A DNA stretch of 64,000 bases. Source: DATKEJ01 sp963768715 (GTDB taxonomy: Bacteria; Bacteroidota; Rhodothermia; Rhodothermales; DATKEJ01). Positions 42,617-52,128 of the stretch are shown here, piece after piece. Under the pieces are notes generated by a model that did no database searches, was not told the DNA's origin, and worked only from the letters and a program-made list of their open reading frames with translations. A program made the position numbers and the translations under genes. Location: assembly GCA_963768715.1 (NCBI GenBank), contig CAVYJC010000009.1, positions 1 to 64,000 of the forward strand. The letters are read 5' to 3'. Numbering within the stretch: the first letter of the stretch is position 1; every line of letters starts with the position of its first letter.

Positions 42617-43996
42617 TCACAGCCGCATAATATCGTTTACAATCAGAAACGCCATGAGACTCAGAATCAGCACCATGCCGATCTGCTGGACGGCCAATCT
42701 CAGGCGAAGAGGCGGTTCCTTGCGCGTCACGCCCTCGTACAACAAGAAGACAAGGTGACCTCCGTCGAGGGCGGGAATCGGCAGGATATTGATAAACGCG
42801 AGCGTAATGGAGAGCATGGCAACGATGAACCAGAACTGCTCCCATCCCCGGTCGAGCGCCTCTTTGGTCACCTTGCCGATTACGACCGGCCCCCCCAGGT
42901 TTTCCCTGAGACTTTCCTTCCCTGTCGCCAGCTTCTTAAAACTTTGAACTGTCGCTACGGTCGATTCCCATGCCGACTTGAAGCCTGCGACGATGGCCCC
43001 GCCAACCCCGTAAGGTTTGTGCTCGTAAATCTTCGGATTGTCGAAAGTAAGGTCCCGCGTGACCACGCCGATCCCAAGGCGATATTCGCCGTCTGTCATT
43101 TCCGGCTGGGCGCTCAGCACGATCCTCTCCGTACCGTCTTCCGCTGGGCGGGAAACGGTCAACTCGAGCGTCTTGCCATCAGAACCCTGGATCGCGTTGA
43201 TTAGCTCCGAGGAAATCCGCACCGGATAACCGTCCACCAGGAGTACCTTGTCGCCTCGTTTGAGTCCGGCTTGCTCAGCGGCGCTCCCTTGGTTGACGCT
43301 CAGCACCTGGACATACGGTTCGCCGTAAATACCGGCACCGAAGATGCCGCTTCCGCGGTCCCGGGTCAACTGTGTGACGAGATCCTCCGGAGCCGTCAGG
43401 ACGTGCACTTCTCCATGGCGCTCGACGGTAAACGTTGCCTGATCGGCGGCGAGTGAGCGCAGGCCCAGAATCTCGTCGAAACGCTCGATGTTCTTTCCGT
43501 TCACGGCCCACACGCGGTCACCTGTCCGGAAGCCGATGCGATAGGCTACGCTACCTTGCTCCACATAGATGGCCGGAACGCGATCGGCCGGGACGTAGTC
43601 CTCGCCATACGCATATTTCAAACCGATGAAGATCAGCGCAGCGAGCAGCAAGTTGAAGATGACGCCGGCCGAGATCACGATCATGCGCTGCCACACGGGC
43701 TTCGAGCGGAACTCCCACGGCTCCGGCGCACGCGTGGCGAAATCGGCGTCCATGCTCTCGTCGACCATTCCCGAGATCTTGACGTAGCCGCCGAGTGGCG
43801 TCGCGCCGATCCGGTACTCGGTCTCCCCTATCACTTTGCTCGCGATCTTCGGCGGAAAGCCGATCGAGAACTGTTCAACCCTCATCTTGAACAATTTCGC
43901 GGTCAGAAAATGGCCGAGCTCGTGCACGAACACGAGGATACCCAGGGCCAGTACGACCGGTAGGATGTAGCTGAGGGCGTTGAGGATGGTATGCAT
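42617..43996 (-). CDS. rseP: RseP-type site-2 protease
   Basis: 459 residues from ATG 43996 (MHTILNALSYILPVVLALG). The zinc motif VFVHELGHFLTAKLF (HExxH) is in the first membrane helix. FKMRVEQFSIGFPP and GATPLGGYVKISGM follow as in the family. One or two PDZ domains lie in the periplasmic part (IFGAGIYGEPYVQ onward), and NILPIPALDGGHLVF (LDG motif) sits near the C-terminus. It cleaves membrane-bound anti-sigma factors or signal peptides. It lies between dxr and uppS, the usual envelope cluster. Confidence 0.95.
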   Translation of the reverse strand: MHTILNALSYILPVVLALGILVFVHELGHFLTAKLFKMRVEQFSIGFPPKIASKVIGETEYRIGATPLGGYVKISGMVDESMDADFATRAPEPWEFRSKPVWQRMIVISAGVIFNLLLAALIFIGLKYAYGEDYVPADRVPAIYVEQGSVAYRIGFRTGDRVWAVNGKNIERFDEILGLRSLAADQATFTVERHGEVHVLTAPEDLVTQLTRDRGSGIFGAGIYGEPYVQVLSVNQGSAAEQAGLKRGDKVLLVDGYPVRISSELINAIQGSDGKTLELTVSRPAEDGTERIVLSAQPEMTDGEYRLGIGVVTRDLTFDNPKIYEHKPYGVGGAIVAGFKSAWESTVATVQSFKKLATGKESLRENLGGPVVIGKVTKEALDRGWEQFWFIVAMLSITLAFINILPIPALDGGHLVFLLYEGVTRKEPPLRLRLAVQQIGMVLILSLMAFLIVNDIMRL

Positions 43997-44041
43997 AGAG
44001 GCTAAAGCTTCGGACGGCCGGGCCGCCAAGTGAGGCAAGAT

Positions 44042-45235
44042 TCAATTCGCGGGCGCGCGTTTCAGTTCCGCGACGTATCTGCGGGTGCGTTCGTCAATCT
44101 CCCGGAGACCTTCCAGTGAATCGGATGCCCCCCTTTCCACGTGGGTCATGGCATCCTCAATGAGTAACGGAATCGTAGTAAAAGAGATGCGTCCTTCAAG
44201 AAAAAGTGACACAGCCACTTCGTTGGCTGCATTCAGGATAGCGGGCGTCGTCCCACCAAGCCGTACTGCTTCGTAAGCAAGATCGATGCACGGAAATTTT
44301 GCCCTGTCAGGCGGCTCAAAATCGAGACGAAGAACCTCGGTCCAGTCGATACGGCCGATGTCACCAGGCAGTCTCGCGGGATAGCTTAGAGCAAACTGTA
44401 TAGGAAGCTGCATGTTGGGGCGGCTGAGTTGAGCCTTAACCGCCCCGTCCACGAACTCGACCATCGAGTGCACGACCGATTGCGGATGAACCACGATTTG
44501 AATCCGCTCGGCGCTCAAACCGAAGAGCCACTTGGCTTCGATCAACTCCAGGCCCTTGTTCATCATGGTCGCGGAATCGATCGTGATCTTTCGGCCCATC
44601 GACCAGTTTGGATGCGCGAGCGCTTCCTCTCTTGTGATCCCATCGAAGGTCGCCACGGGCCGGTCGCGGAATGGACCACCGGAGGCTGTCAGCAGGAGGC
44701 GCTCAACGGCGTCAGGAGACTCCCCCTGAAGACACTGGAATATTGCCGAGTGCTCCGAGTCGACGGGCACGATCGTCGCGCCGTTCTCGCTGGCAACGCT
44801 GCGAACGAGTTCACCTGCCACAACCAGCGCTTCCTTGTTCGCTAGTGCAATGGTCATCCCCAACTCGGCGGCGCGAAGAACCGGGGCCAGGCCCGAAAAA
44901 CCGACCATCGCCGCCAGCACCACGTCAATGTCCTCGATCTCCAGCACAACGGGAATGGCCGACACACCGCCATGCACCTGAATGTCGAGACCCGACAGCG
45001 CCGAACGCACTGAATCCACCTGCTCCGTATCACCGACCACGACATGGCGTGGTCGAAAAGTTCGGGCCTGCTCGATGAGGAGCCGTGCATTGCGGCCGCA
45101 GGTAAGTACCCTGACGTCCAGCAACTCCGGATTTCTGCTGACGACTTCGAGCGTCTGTCGGCCGATGGAGCCGGTCGATCCCAGAATGGCTAGTCCGCGA
45201 CGCAAACGCTCGGAGGTATCAGGTAGAAGTGACAT
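44042..45235 (-). CDS. dxr: 1-deoxy-D-xylulose-5-phosphate reductoisomerase
   Basis: 397 residues from ATG 45235 (MSLLPDTSERLRRGLAILGSTGSIG). The NADPH loop is GSTGSIGRQTLEVV. IALANKEALVVAGELV, VPVDSEHSAIFQCL and the flexible loop region MGRKITIDSATMMNKGLELIEA define the enzyme. It makes methylerythritol phosphate in isoprenoid synthesis. The longer frame upstream (to 45340) lacks family similarity. First gene of the dxr-rseP-uppS-bamA-skp operon, transcribed divergently from the TPR gene. Confidence 0.97.
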   Translation of the reverse strand: MSLLPDTSERLRRGLAILGSTGSIGRQTLEVVSRNPELLDVRVLTCGRNARLLIEQARTFRPRHVVVGDTEQVDSVRSALSGLDIQVHGGVSAIPVVLEIEDIDVVLAAMVGFSGLAPVLRAAELGMTIALANKEALVVAGELVRSVASENGATIVPVDSEHSAIFQCLQGESPDAVERLLLTASGGPFRDRPVATFDGITREEALAHPNWSMGRKITIDSATMMNKGLELIEAKWLFGLSAERIQIVVHPQSVVHSMVEFVDGAVKAQLSRPNMQLPIQFALSYPARLPGDIGRIDWTEVLRLDFEPPDRAKFPCIDLAYEAVRLGGTTPAILNAANEVAVSLFLEGRISFTTIPLLIEDAMTHVERGASDSLEGLREIDERTRRYVAELKRAPAN

Positions 45236-45381
45236 CGAATACTTAGTCTCCCGTCGACCCGAAACCAGAAGCGGATTTCTCGGAGCGGAAACATACCGGT
45301 TCGCTCTTTGATAATAAAGGCGCGAGTAGGCAGGCCTCACACCGATCGACCTTTTTCATGTGAAATCACCTATTTAATTTC

Positions 45382-47247
45382 GTGCATAAGTACCTGATAA
45401 ATTTATTCTTAGTACTTGCATTGATCGTTTTGTCGGGCACGTACTCCAGCGTCGGCGCGCAGACGCCTGTGGATGCGAATGCACGCAAGTTCCTCCTGGC
45501 ATCGACCTACATGAAGTCGGGCCAGTTCGATCGCGCCATTCCCCTGCTCGAAGATCTTTACGCCGCCGATCCTCAGACCAATGCGTACTTCCTGAGGCTC
45601 AAGGAGGCCTACTCGGAGATGAAGCGCTACGATGATGCGATTCGTCTGGTGGACGAGCGCATGTCGCAAGGTCGAACGCCCTACCTGCTCGCCGAACGTG
45701 GCGCACTGCTCGTTCGAAAGGAGGAGGTCGACGACGCGTTCAAGGCATGGGATGAGGCCATCGCCATGGCGCCCAAACGGTCGCTCCCGTACCGCGAGGT
45801 CTATCGGGCCATGGTCTCCGTAAGAATGTACGACGAGGCCATTGACGTCCTCTTGAAGGCAAGAGAGGCACTCGACTTTCCGTCTGCCTTCCGAAGTGAG
45901 CTGGCTGAGCTCTTCTCCCTCACCGGTCGGAATGCGGAAGCGATGTCCGAGTACCTCGAATTGATCCGTGAGTCACCCGATCAGCAGGCCTACGTACGCT
46001 CCCGCTTGATTCGCATGAGCCAGAACGAGGACATGTACGCCGAGATGATTCCGGTCATCGAAGAGGCGGTTCGAAAGGATCCGACGAACCGGCCCATTCG
46101 TGAACTGTCAGCCTGGATGTATCGCGAAGCGGGCCGTTACGACCGCGCGCTCGATGCCAACCGCGCTATCGATCGGCTGGACAATGAAGACGGGCGCGTG
46201 CTGTTCATGTTCTCCCTGAACGCAGCCGACGCAGGTGCTTTCGACTATGCGTTTCAGGCGCTCGACGACATACTGAAGTGGTATCCCAAGAGTGAGTCCG
46301 CCGTGAGCGCGGGGCTGTCTCGAGCCGATCTGCACCAGCGAATCGCGGACGCAAACGGCGAGTCTCCGTTCGACGACGCCGGCAATCGCGTGCCTGCCGA
46401 ACATTACGACGCGGCGCTCGCGGGATACCGGGCGTTCATGCAGCAGTTTCCGGCCGATCCACGAATTCCGGACGTCCTCTGGCGGATGGCGAACCTCCAG
46501 CTCAACACGTTTCACGAGCTCGGGGAGGCAGAGTCGCTGCTCAACGAGATCGTCACGCGGTACCCTCAGTCTGTCATGATGAACCAGGCGCGCTTCGATC
46601 TCTCTGTCATCCAGCTCTTGCGTGGAGACCTCCAGGGGGCGCGCCTCTCCTTCAGCAGGCTGGAGAATGACCTGCGAACAGGTGAACTGGCGGAACGAGC
46701 CCGATTTGAGCTTGCACGCATTGCCTATTACGAGGGACAGTTCGAGTCGGCGCAGACGCTCGCCGATGCGCTCGACCAGAACACCTCCACCGACATCGCA
46801 AACGACGCCATCGAGTTGAAGGTGCTGCTCCATGAGAATCGCGGTCCCGACTCGCTCGACACGGCGCTCCGGGGCTACGCGAAGTCGGAACTCGCTTTTC
46901 GCCAACGCCGGTTCAGCGAAGCTCTCGACATACTGAACCAGCTGCGTCTCGCCTATCCCGACCATCCGTTGACGGACGAGATTCTCTACAAGCGCGCCAT
47001 GGTACTCGAAAATCTCGGACGGTTCGAGGAGGCGCAGGCCGCTTTTGACGAGGTCGCGACCAAATTCGCGGACGGATACCTGGCCGACCGGAGTCTTTTT
47101 GCCGCCGCACGCATTTACGAAGAGCGACTGGGCGATCCGGCCGCAGCGATCGAGGCGTACTCGGATCTGCTGCTGCGTTATCCGGGTAGTCTACTGGCGC
47201 CGCAGATTCGCGCCCGCATTAGAAAGCTGAGGGGAGATCATGCATGA
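45382..47247 (+). CDS. TPR-repeat periplasmic protein
   Basis: 621 residues. The start is GTG (MHKYLINLFLVLALIVLSG), giving a signal peptide ending GAQ. The body is a string of tetratricopeptide repeats, for example YMKSGQFDRAIPLLEDLYAA near residue 35, RYDDAIRLVDERMSQG and RRFSEALDILNQLRLAYP near 500, ending with YPGSLLAPQIRARIRKLRGD. The last repeats resemble BamD/YbgF-type outer-membrane assembly or tol-associated proteins. It shares an eight-base overlap with the next gene (47240-47247). Divergent from dxr, 146 bases between starts. Role unknown beyond protein binding. Confidence 0.85.
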   Translation: MHKYLINLFLVLALIVLSGTYSSVGAQTPVDANARKFLLASTYMKSGQFDRAIPLLEDLYAADPQTNAYFLRLKEAYSEMKRYDDAIRLVDERMSQGRTPYLLAERGALLVRKEEVDDAFKAWDEAIAMAPKRSLPYREVYRAMVSVRMYDEAIDVLLKAREALDFPSAFRSELAELFSLTGRNAEAMSEYLELIRESPDQQAYVRSRLIRMSQNEDMYAEMIPVIEEAVRKDPTNRPIRELSAWMYREAGRYDRALDANRAIDRLDNEDGRVLFMFSLNAADAGAFDYAFQALDDILKWYPKSESAVSAGLSRADLHQRIADANGESPFDDAGNRVPAEHYDAALAGYRAFMQQFPADPRIPDVLWRMANLQLNTFHELGEAESLLNEIVTRYPQSVMMNQARFDLSVIQLLRGDLQGARLSFSRLENDLRTGELAERARFELARIAYYEGQFESAQTLADALDQNTSTDIANDAIELKVLLHENRGPDSLDTALRGYAKSELAFRQRRFSEALDILNQLRLAYPDHPLTDEILYKRAMVLENLGRFEEAQAAFDEVATKFADGYLADRSLFAAARIYEERLGDPAAAIEAYSDLLLRYPGSLLAPQIRARIRKLRGDHA

Positions 47248-48535
47248 GATCACGGTGAGGATGAGAAACTGGATTTGCAGGCTCCTGCCGGTCGTCGTCG
47301 TTACGCTTCTCGTGACGGCGAACGCCCTCGCGCAGGATATTCTGATCCCAATGGATACGCGGCAGACGGATCACCTCAAGGCCTACGGCGTGGCGTTCTG
47401 GGTTCTGCAGCGGGGCCAGGACGTGGACTGGCTCCTGAACTACCGCGGCGGCTCGTTCCTGACGCCGTCCTTTCCCGAGTTGGAGCGGGAGTTGACGATC
47501 CGAAATGTGTTCTTTGAACGGCTCAGCGGCAGCCAGACGAACGTCATCCTCGCCAAGATTGCCGACGAATCTTCGAACATGGACGTCGTGAAACTGGAGA
47601 AAGCCCCCCGAATCGCCGTCTACGCCCCCGATCAAACGCTGCCCTGGGACGACGCCGTGCTCCTCGCGCTCACATACGCGGAAGTCCCCTACACGATGAT
47701 CTACGACGATGAAATCCTCGACGGCAAGCTGTCGGAGTACGATTGGCTTCACCTCCACCACGAGGACTTCACCGGGCAGCTCGGGAAGTTCTACGCCATG
47801 TATCGCAACCAGCCCTGGTACCAGGAACAGCAGCGGCGGGCACAGGCCATGGCCAAGCGTCATGGGTTCAAGAAAGTGAGCCAGTTGAAACTTGCGGTCG
47901 CGCAAACGATCCGGACGTACGTCTTTGATGGCGGCTTCCTGTTTGCCATGTGTTCGGGCGCCGACACGTTCGACATCGCGCTGGCGGCCTCTAATACCGA
48001 CATCGTACCCAGTGAGTTGGACGGCGATCCGGTCGACCCCGACGCCATGAGCCGGCTCGACTATTCGCAGTCACTGGTTTTCGAAAACTTCCGACCAAAC
48101 TTCAACGCGCTGGAATACGAACACTCCGATATCGACGTCACGCCGCCTGCGGCAATGCAGAATCCCCTCGTCGACTATTTCACCCTGTTCGAGTTTTCGG
48201 CCAAATGGGATCCGGTCCCGACCATGCTCACGCAGAACCACGTCTCGACCATCAAGGGATTCATGGGTCAGACGACCGGTTTCAAGAAGTCGTTGATCAA
48301 GCCGAACATCGTCATCCTGGGAGAATCGCCGGGCCGCGACGTCGTCCGATATCTGAACGGATCGTACGGGATGGGAACGGTGACGTTCTACGCCGGTCAC
48401 GACCCGGAAGACTACAAACATCTCGTAGGTGATCCCCCGACCGATCTCTCCCTGCACAAGAACTCTCCGGGCTACCGGCTGATTCTGAACAACATCCTCT
48501 TCCCCGCAGCCAGGAAGAAGAAGCAGAAGACCTGA
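47240..48535 (+). CDS. Periplasmic amidotransferase-fold protein (often called asparagine synthetase B-like)
   Basis: 431 residues with a signal peptide around RLLPVVVVTLLVTANALA. The body reads ILIPMDTRQTDHLKAYGVAFW, then DVDWLLNYRGGSFLTPSF and an alpha/beta region with the nucleophile-like FAMCSGADTFDIALAA near residue 240, and ILGESPGRDVVRYLNGSYG near 360. This resembles the class I glutamine-amidotransferase fold. Homologues in Bacteroidota relatives are labelled asparagine synthetase B, which is probably a misnomer because they are secreted and lack the synthase domain. Overlaps the TPR gene by eight bases, so the two act together. An alternative start is Met8 (47261). Confidence 0.8.
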   Translation: MHEITVRMRNWICRLLPVVVVTLLVTANALAQDILIPMDTRQTDHLKAYGVAFWVLQRGQDVDWLLNYRGGSFLTPSFPELERELTIRNVFFERLSGSQTNVILAKIADESSNMDVVKLEKAPRIAVYAPDQTLPWDDAVLLALTYAEVPYTMIYDDEILDGKLSEYDWLHLHHEDFTGQLGKFYAMYRNQPWYQEQQRRAQAMAKRHGFKKVSQLKLAVAQTIRTYVFDGGFLFAMCSGADTFDIALAASNTDIVPSELDGDPVDPDAMSRLDYSQSLVFENFRPNFNALEYEHSDIDVTPPAAMQNPLVDYFTLFEFSAKWDPVPTMLTQNHVSTIKGFMGQTTGFKKSLIKPNIVILGESPGRDVVRYLNGSYGMGTVTFYAGHDPEDYKHLVGDPPTDLSLHKNSPGYRLILNNILFPAARKKKQKT

Positions 48536-48538
48536 TCG

Positions 48539-49027
48539 TTACCGCCCAGACTCGATCAAGGACGGCACGATAAAGGCGCCCGCAAATACGCGTGACAGGG
48601 AACCGGCCATCTTGGAAGCAGCCGCTTTCGATTTGAAATTACCCGCCCGCACCTTGTAGTAGGGCTGCTCGTATTCCATGTAAATCGGCGGGCGCGCCTC
48701 CTTGCGATCTGTCCGATCTTCCCACCAGGTGATCGCTTTCTGCATCGCATCGTTTGCCTCAGACCGGCTGAGACTCGAGAAGAGTTGCACCCGAAATCCG
48801 CGGATCAAGCTCGCCGCCACGCCGGCCCGAGCCTGCAGTTTGGCGGGAATATCGTGCTCGGTTTTTACGGTGTCGACCGGCGGGGTCACGTCTTCATACT
48901 TGTCGGCGTCAAAGTCCTCGAATGCGCCGAGGTAATACGGCGCTTCTTTCTCGGAAGTCTTCTTCGATGAAGAACACCCCGCAGCGAAGAACGCCAGGGC
49001 GACCACAAGGAGATAGAATCGATTCAT
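48539..49027 (-). CDS. SPOR-domain lipoprotein
   Basis: 162 residues. The start MNRFYLLVVALAFFAAGCSSSKK is a lipoprotein signal with lipobox FAAGC. A short linker is followed by a SPOR domain from about residue 78: GFRVQLFSSLSRSEANDAM, then YKVRAGNFKSKAAASKMAG. SPOR domains bind denuded peptidoglycan at division sites. The stop codon is three bases from that of the preceding plus-strand gene. It is the downstream gene of the diacylglycerol-kinase-like gene on this strand. Confidence 0.9.
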   Translation of the reverse strand: MNRFYLLVVALAFFAAGCSSSKKTSEKEAPYYLGAFEDFDADKYEDVTPPVDTVKTEHDIPAKLQARAGVAASLIRGFRVQLFSSLSRSEANDAMQKAITWWEDRTDRKEARPPIYMEYEQPYYKVRAGNFKSKAAASKMAGSLSRVFAGAFIVPSLIESGR

Positions 49028-49069
49028 GTTTCAGACTGTGACGGACGCTTGGAGATACCCTTTCCGATC

Positions 49070-50027
49070 TCAGATTGTTTCTTTTCCGGATGTCTGTGCA
49101 GGCACAAGAATACGGATCTGACCCGAGGATACCGTGAAGCGGGCATGGGTGGCATCCTCGGTGCACGGCTCCCCGTCGAGATGAATCGGTGACGGAAGTG
49201 AGACGGCGACAGACATTTCTTGAAATGGCCTGGCCTCCACCTCCGGCAGTCCCGTGTGCCGTCCCTTCACAGCCTTCCGGGAGGATAACAAGACGCCCGC
49301 AGGGGACTGGTCGGCTCGCACAAGGCAAAGATCGAGGTGGCGATCGTCGAGCAAAGCCTCGAGGGGAGATCGTGATTCCGCCGCCCACCCATTTTCCGTT
49401 CGCTACCGAGGCAAGCAGGAATCTTCCCTTCCATCGAAAGACGCTCCCTTCGCCGTCAATCGTCTCTATGGTGGCTTCGGGGCTGTTCCACGTCCATACC
49501 GATATCGCTGGGGATACGGTATAACAGAGATTTCCGAGGTACGGTTTGAGCTTCGGGGCGAGCAGCGCCGCCTTGGCGTCGAGCCCGATGCCCGCCACAT
49601 TTATGAACGGTCGAACGCCCGCGCCGGAGGCTCCCTCCCAGGCAACCGTGCCGTAGTCGATCTCTCTGGCCCCGCCCCGGGTAAGGATGGCAAGGGCGTC
49701 CTCCATACGATCAGGCAGACCAAGCATCCGCGCAAGATCGTTTCCGGTACCCACGGGAAGGATCCCGAACGTGGGCGCCGCAGCGCCGCTGTCGATCGCA
49801 TCCACAATCCCGCTGAAAGCGTGATGGATCGACCCGTCACCCCCAACCGCCACGACGACATCTCCTTCACCGGCAGCATCTCGCGCCAGGGTGGTCGCCT
49901 CCTCCGGTGTACGCGTTTCATGGATACGGAAGGCGGCATTCGCGGCCGTCATGAAACGTTCGATGGTGGGACGTACCTTGGCGGCACGTCCACCTCCCGC
50001 GGCGGCGTTGATGATGAATGCGTACAC
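49070..50027 (-). CDS. Diacylglycerol kinase-family lipid kinase (frameshifted)
   Basis: GTG 50027 is the preferred start (VYAFIINAAAGGGRAAKV), matching the family opening. The catalytic loop VAVGGDGSIHHAFSGI and FGILPVGTGNDLARMLG are complete. NGKWVGGGITISP is followed by a frame break near 49358-49366. EALLDDRHLDLCLVRADQ continues in the other frame to a stop at 49070. One extra base explains it. Members phosphorylate diacylglycerol, ceramide or related lipids; YegS-like. The gene is divergent from the BtuF-like gene, with 44 bases between starts. Confidence 0.8.
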
Positions 50028-50071
50028 CCGAGATGATCTCAGATCCGGTGCGGAAAAGCAGCAACAGGTCA

Positions 50072-51001
50072 ATGTACAAAAGCGGTCATCCTTCTCTCGC
50101 TTCTGCGACGTTGGCGTTGATCGTGCTGACCCTCGCCGGCTGCGGAAATCCGCCGCGTGCTGCGTCTCCGAGCCGGACCGTAACCGACGACATTGGACGC
50201 GAGGTGCGCGTACCGATAGCCCCCAAACGCGTGATATCTCTCGCTCCCAGCGTCACCGAGGTCGTTTTCGCGGCCGGAGCAGGCGACCGATTGACAGCCG
50301 TGACGACGGCGGACAACTACCCACCCGCCGTTTCACAGATGGACCAGATTACGGCCTTCCCTCTCGATCAAGAGGGCATCGTCGCTCGCAATCCCGATCT
50401 GATACTGGCGACCGATCAGATCAATTCGGTACGCGACCTGGATGCGCTTACCGAGCTTGGCATCCCCTCTTATTTTCTCCGGTTCACTACGGTTGCGGAC
50501 GTATTCCTCGCCGTGCGAAACGTCGGTCAGCTTCTCGACGCGGAGACGACGGCCAACCGAGCTGCCGATTCGCTAGAGTCGGCCTGGGTATATCAACTAA
50601 GCTTAGTAGATACAAAATATTACAAGCCATCCGTTCTTCTCTTGGCCGGATATGACGTGCTGTACGCTTTCGGGCGGGACAGCTACACGAACGAGATCAT
50701 CGAAGCGTCGGGAGGCCGTTCGATAACGGATCAACTCGAGGGGCAGGCCGCCACGCTCAGCGATGAGTTCGTGCTCGCGGAGCAGCCGGAGCTCATCGTC
50801 GGAACGTTTGGCGACGATTTCGACGCGGGGAGGATCGTCTCGGGTCATCCCACATGGGATAGTGTGCCGGCGGTCGCAACCGGGAATGTCTATTCCATCA
50901 ATCCGGATCTGATATCCAGGCCCGGGCCGCGCGTCATCGAAGGGGCGCAGAGGCTCGCGGTTTGGATAGACCGATTCAAAGAGAACCGGATGCAGCCGTG
51001 A
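50072..51001 (+). CDS. BtuF-like periplasmic binding lipoprotein (vitamin B12 or iron-chelate)
   Basis: 309 residues from ATG 50072 with a lipobox LAGC. The Helical-backbone periplasmic binding fold starts PKRVISLAPSVTEVVFAAGAG, with EGIVARNPDLILATDQIN and ISRPGPRVIEGAQRLAVW. This pattern is close to BtuF (cobalamin) and some iron-siderophore receptors. The next gene encodes a permease; no ATPase follows. No B12 riboswitch fits in the 44 bases upstream, which leaves the substrate open. Confidence 0.88.
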   Translation: MYKSGHPSLASATLALIVLTLAGCGNPPRAASPSRTVTDDIGREVRVPIAPKRVISLAPSVTEVVFAAGAGDRLTAVTTADNYPPAVSQMDQITAFPLDQEGIVARNPDLILATDQINSVRDLDALTELGIPSYFLRFTTVADVFLAVRNVGQLLDAETTANRAADSLESAWVYQLSLVDTKYYKPSVLLLAGYDVLYAFGRDSYTNEIIEASGGRSITDQLEGQAATLSDEFVLAEQPELIVGTFGDDFDAGRIVSGHPTWDSVPAVATGNVYSINPDLISRPGPRVIEGAQRLAVWIDRFKENRMQP

Positions 51002-52023
51002 CCAGATTCTTCTATGCGGTTCTGCTGCTTGTCGCACTGGCGGTGACGTTCGCCTTCGGCGTTTCGTTTGGATCGGAGCCGGTTGCTTTCAGCGACGTCG
51101 TGTCGGTGCTGGGCGGACGTCTGGGGCTCTCGCACGGCGCCTCGCTGGCTCCGGGCATCAACGAGATCGTATGGGATCTGAGGCTGCCTCGCGTGCTGCT
51201 CGCTGCGCTGGTGGGCGGCGGGCTCGCGGTCATCGGAGTTGCCATGCAGGCGCTCGTTCGCAACCCACTGGCCGAACCGTACATCCTCGGCGTGAGCGCC
51301 GGCGCTTCGACCGGGGCCTCCCTTTTCTACCTCGGCTTTCTCCCCCCGCTGATTTCCAAGGCGCTGTCGATGCCTCTGGCGGCATTTGCCGGTGCGCTCC
51401 TGGCAATGACCATTGTCTACATGGTCGCCCGCTCGGGGTCGACGATGCATACAGGCCGGCTCCTTCTTGCCGGCGTCGCGGTCTCGGCGCTCCTCGCGGC
51501 GGTGACCTCGTTTATCACCTACGCTTCGCCGGATCCCCATCGCGTGCGGGCCGTCCTTTTCTGGATGCTCGGTTCGTTCTCCGCGGCACGGTGGGATGCG
51601 CTGGTGCTCCCGGCGATCGCGTCGATAGGCGGATGTTTGATCCTGATCGCGCTTGCGCGTTCGCTGGATGCGTTGCTTCTCGGTGATGAGCCGGCGCTGG
51701 GGCTGGGCATCTCCGTCGAATCGACGAAGAAGCTCTTGATCCTCATCACGGCATTCACGACGGGAACGCTCGTCTCCGTCTCCGGAATTATCGGGTTTGT
51801 CGGACTCATCATTCCACACGCGGTCCGGCTCGTCTCAGGCGTCACCCACCGGCGGCTCCTGCCCGTTTCGTACCTTGTTGGAGCTGTTTTTCTCGTATGG
51901 GCCGATCTGGCTGCCCGCGCATTGATTCCGCATGAAGAACTTCCCGTCGGAATCTTAACCGCCATCTGCGGCGTTCCGTTTTTTCTCGTATTGCTGCGCA
52001 ACTCCAAGCGCGTTTTTGCTTGA
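50998..52023 (+). CDS. FecCD/BtuC-family ABC transporter permease
   Basis: 341 residues starting at GTG 50998, which overlaps the previous stop by four bases (GTGA). LPRVLLAALVGGGLAVIGVAMQALVRNPLAEPYILGVSAGAS is the FecCD family signature, with about ten membrane helices. ISVESTKKLLILITA and IGFVGLIIPHAVRLVSGVTHRRLLP contain the coupling helix region that docks the ATPase. The usual ATPase gene (btuD) is absent; the next gene is a polyprenyl synthase 105 bases on. The transporter must therefore use an ATPase encoded elsewhere. Confidence 0.9.
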   Translation: MTRFFYAVLLLVALAVTFAFGVSFGSEPVAFSDVVSVLGGRLGLSHGASLAPGINEIVWDLRLPRVLLAALVGGGLAVIGVAMQALVRNPLAEPYILGVSAGASTGASLFYLGFLPPLISKALSMPLAAFAGALLAMTIVYMVARSGSTMHTGRLLLAGVAVSALLAAVTSFITYASPDPHRVRAVLFWMLGSFSAARWDALVLPAIASIGGCLILIALARSLDALLLGDEPALGLGISVESTKKLLILITAFTTGTLVSVSGIIGFVGLIIPHAVRLVSGVTHRRLLPVSYLVGAVFLVWADLAARALIPHEELPVGILTAICGVPFFLVLLRNSKRVFA

Positions 52024-52128
52024 CTTGCGGGTACAGTCTATTTTTCTAACGAGTGGGTCAATCTCATTTATTCCACCGGCAATAGCCTTGCGCTCTGCAC
52101 ACTCCGAGCGAACTAACATGTACGCTAC

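Noticed and set aside
50028..50071. Possible cobalamin riboswitch before the BtuF-like gene
   Set aside because: 44 bases is far too short for the element and no conserved core is present.
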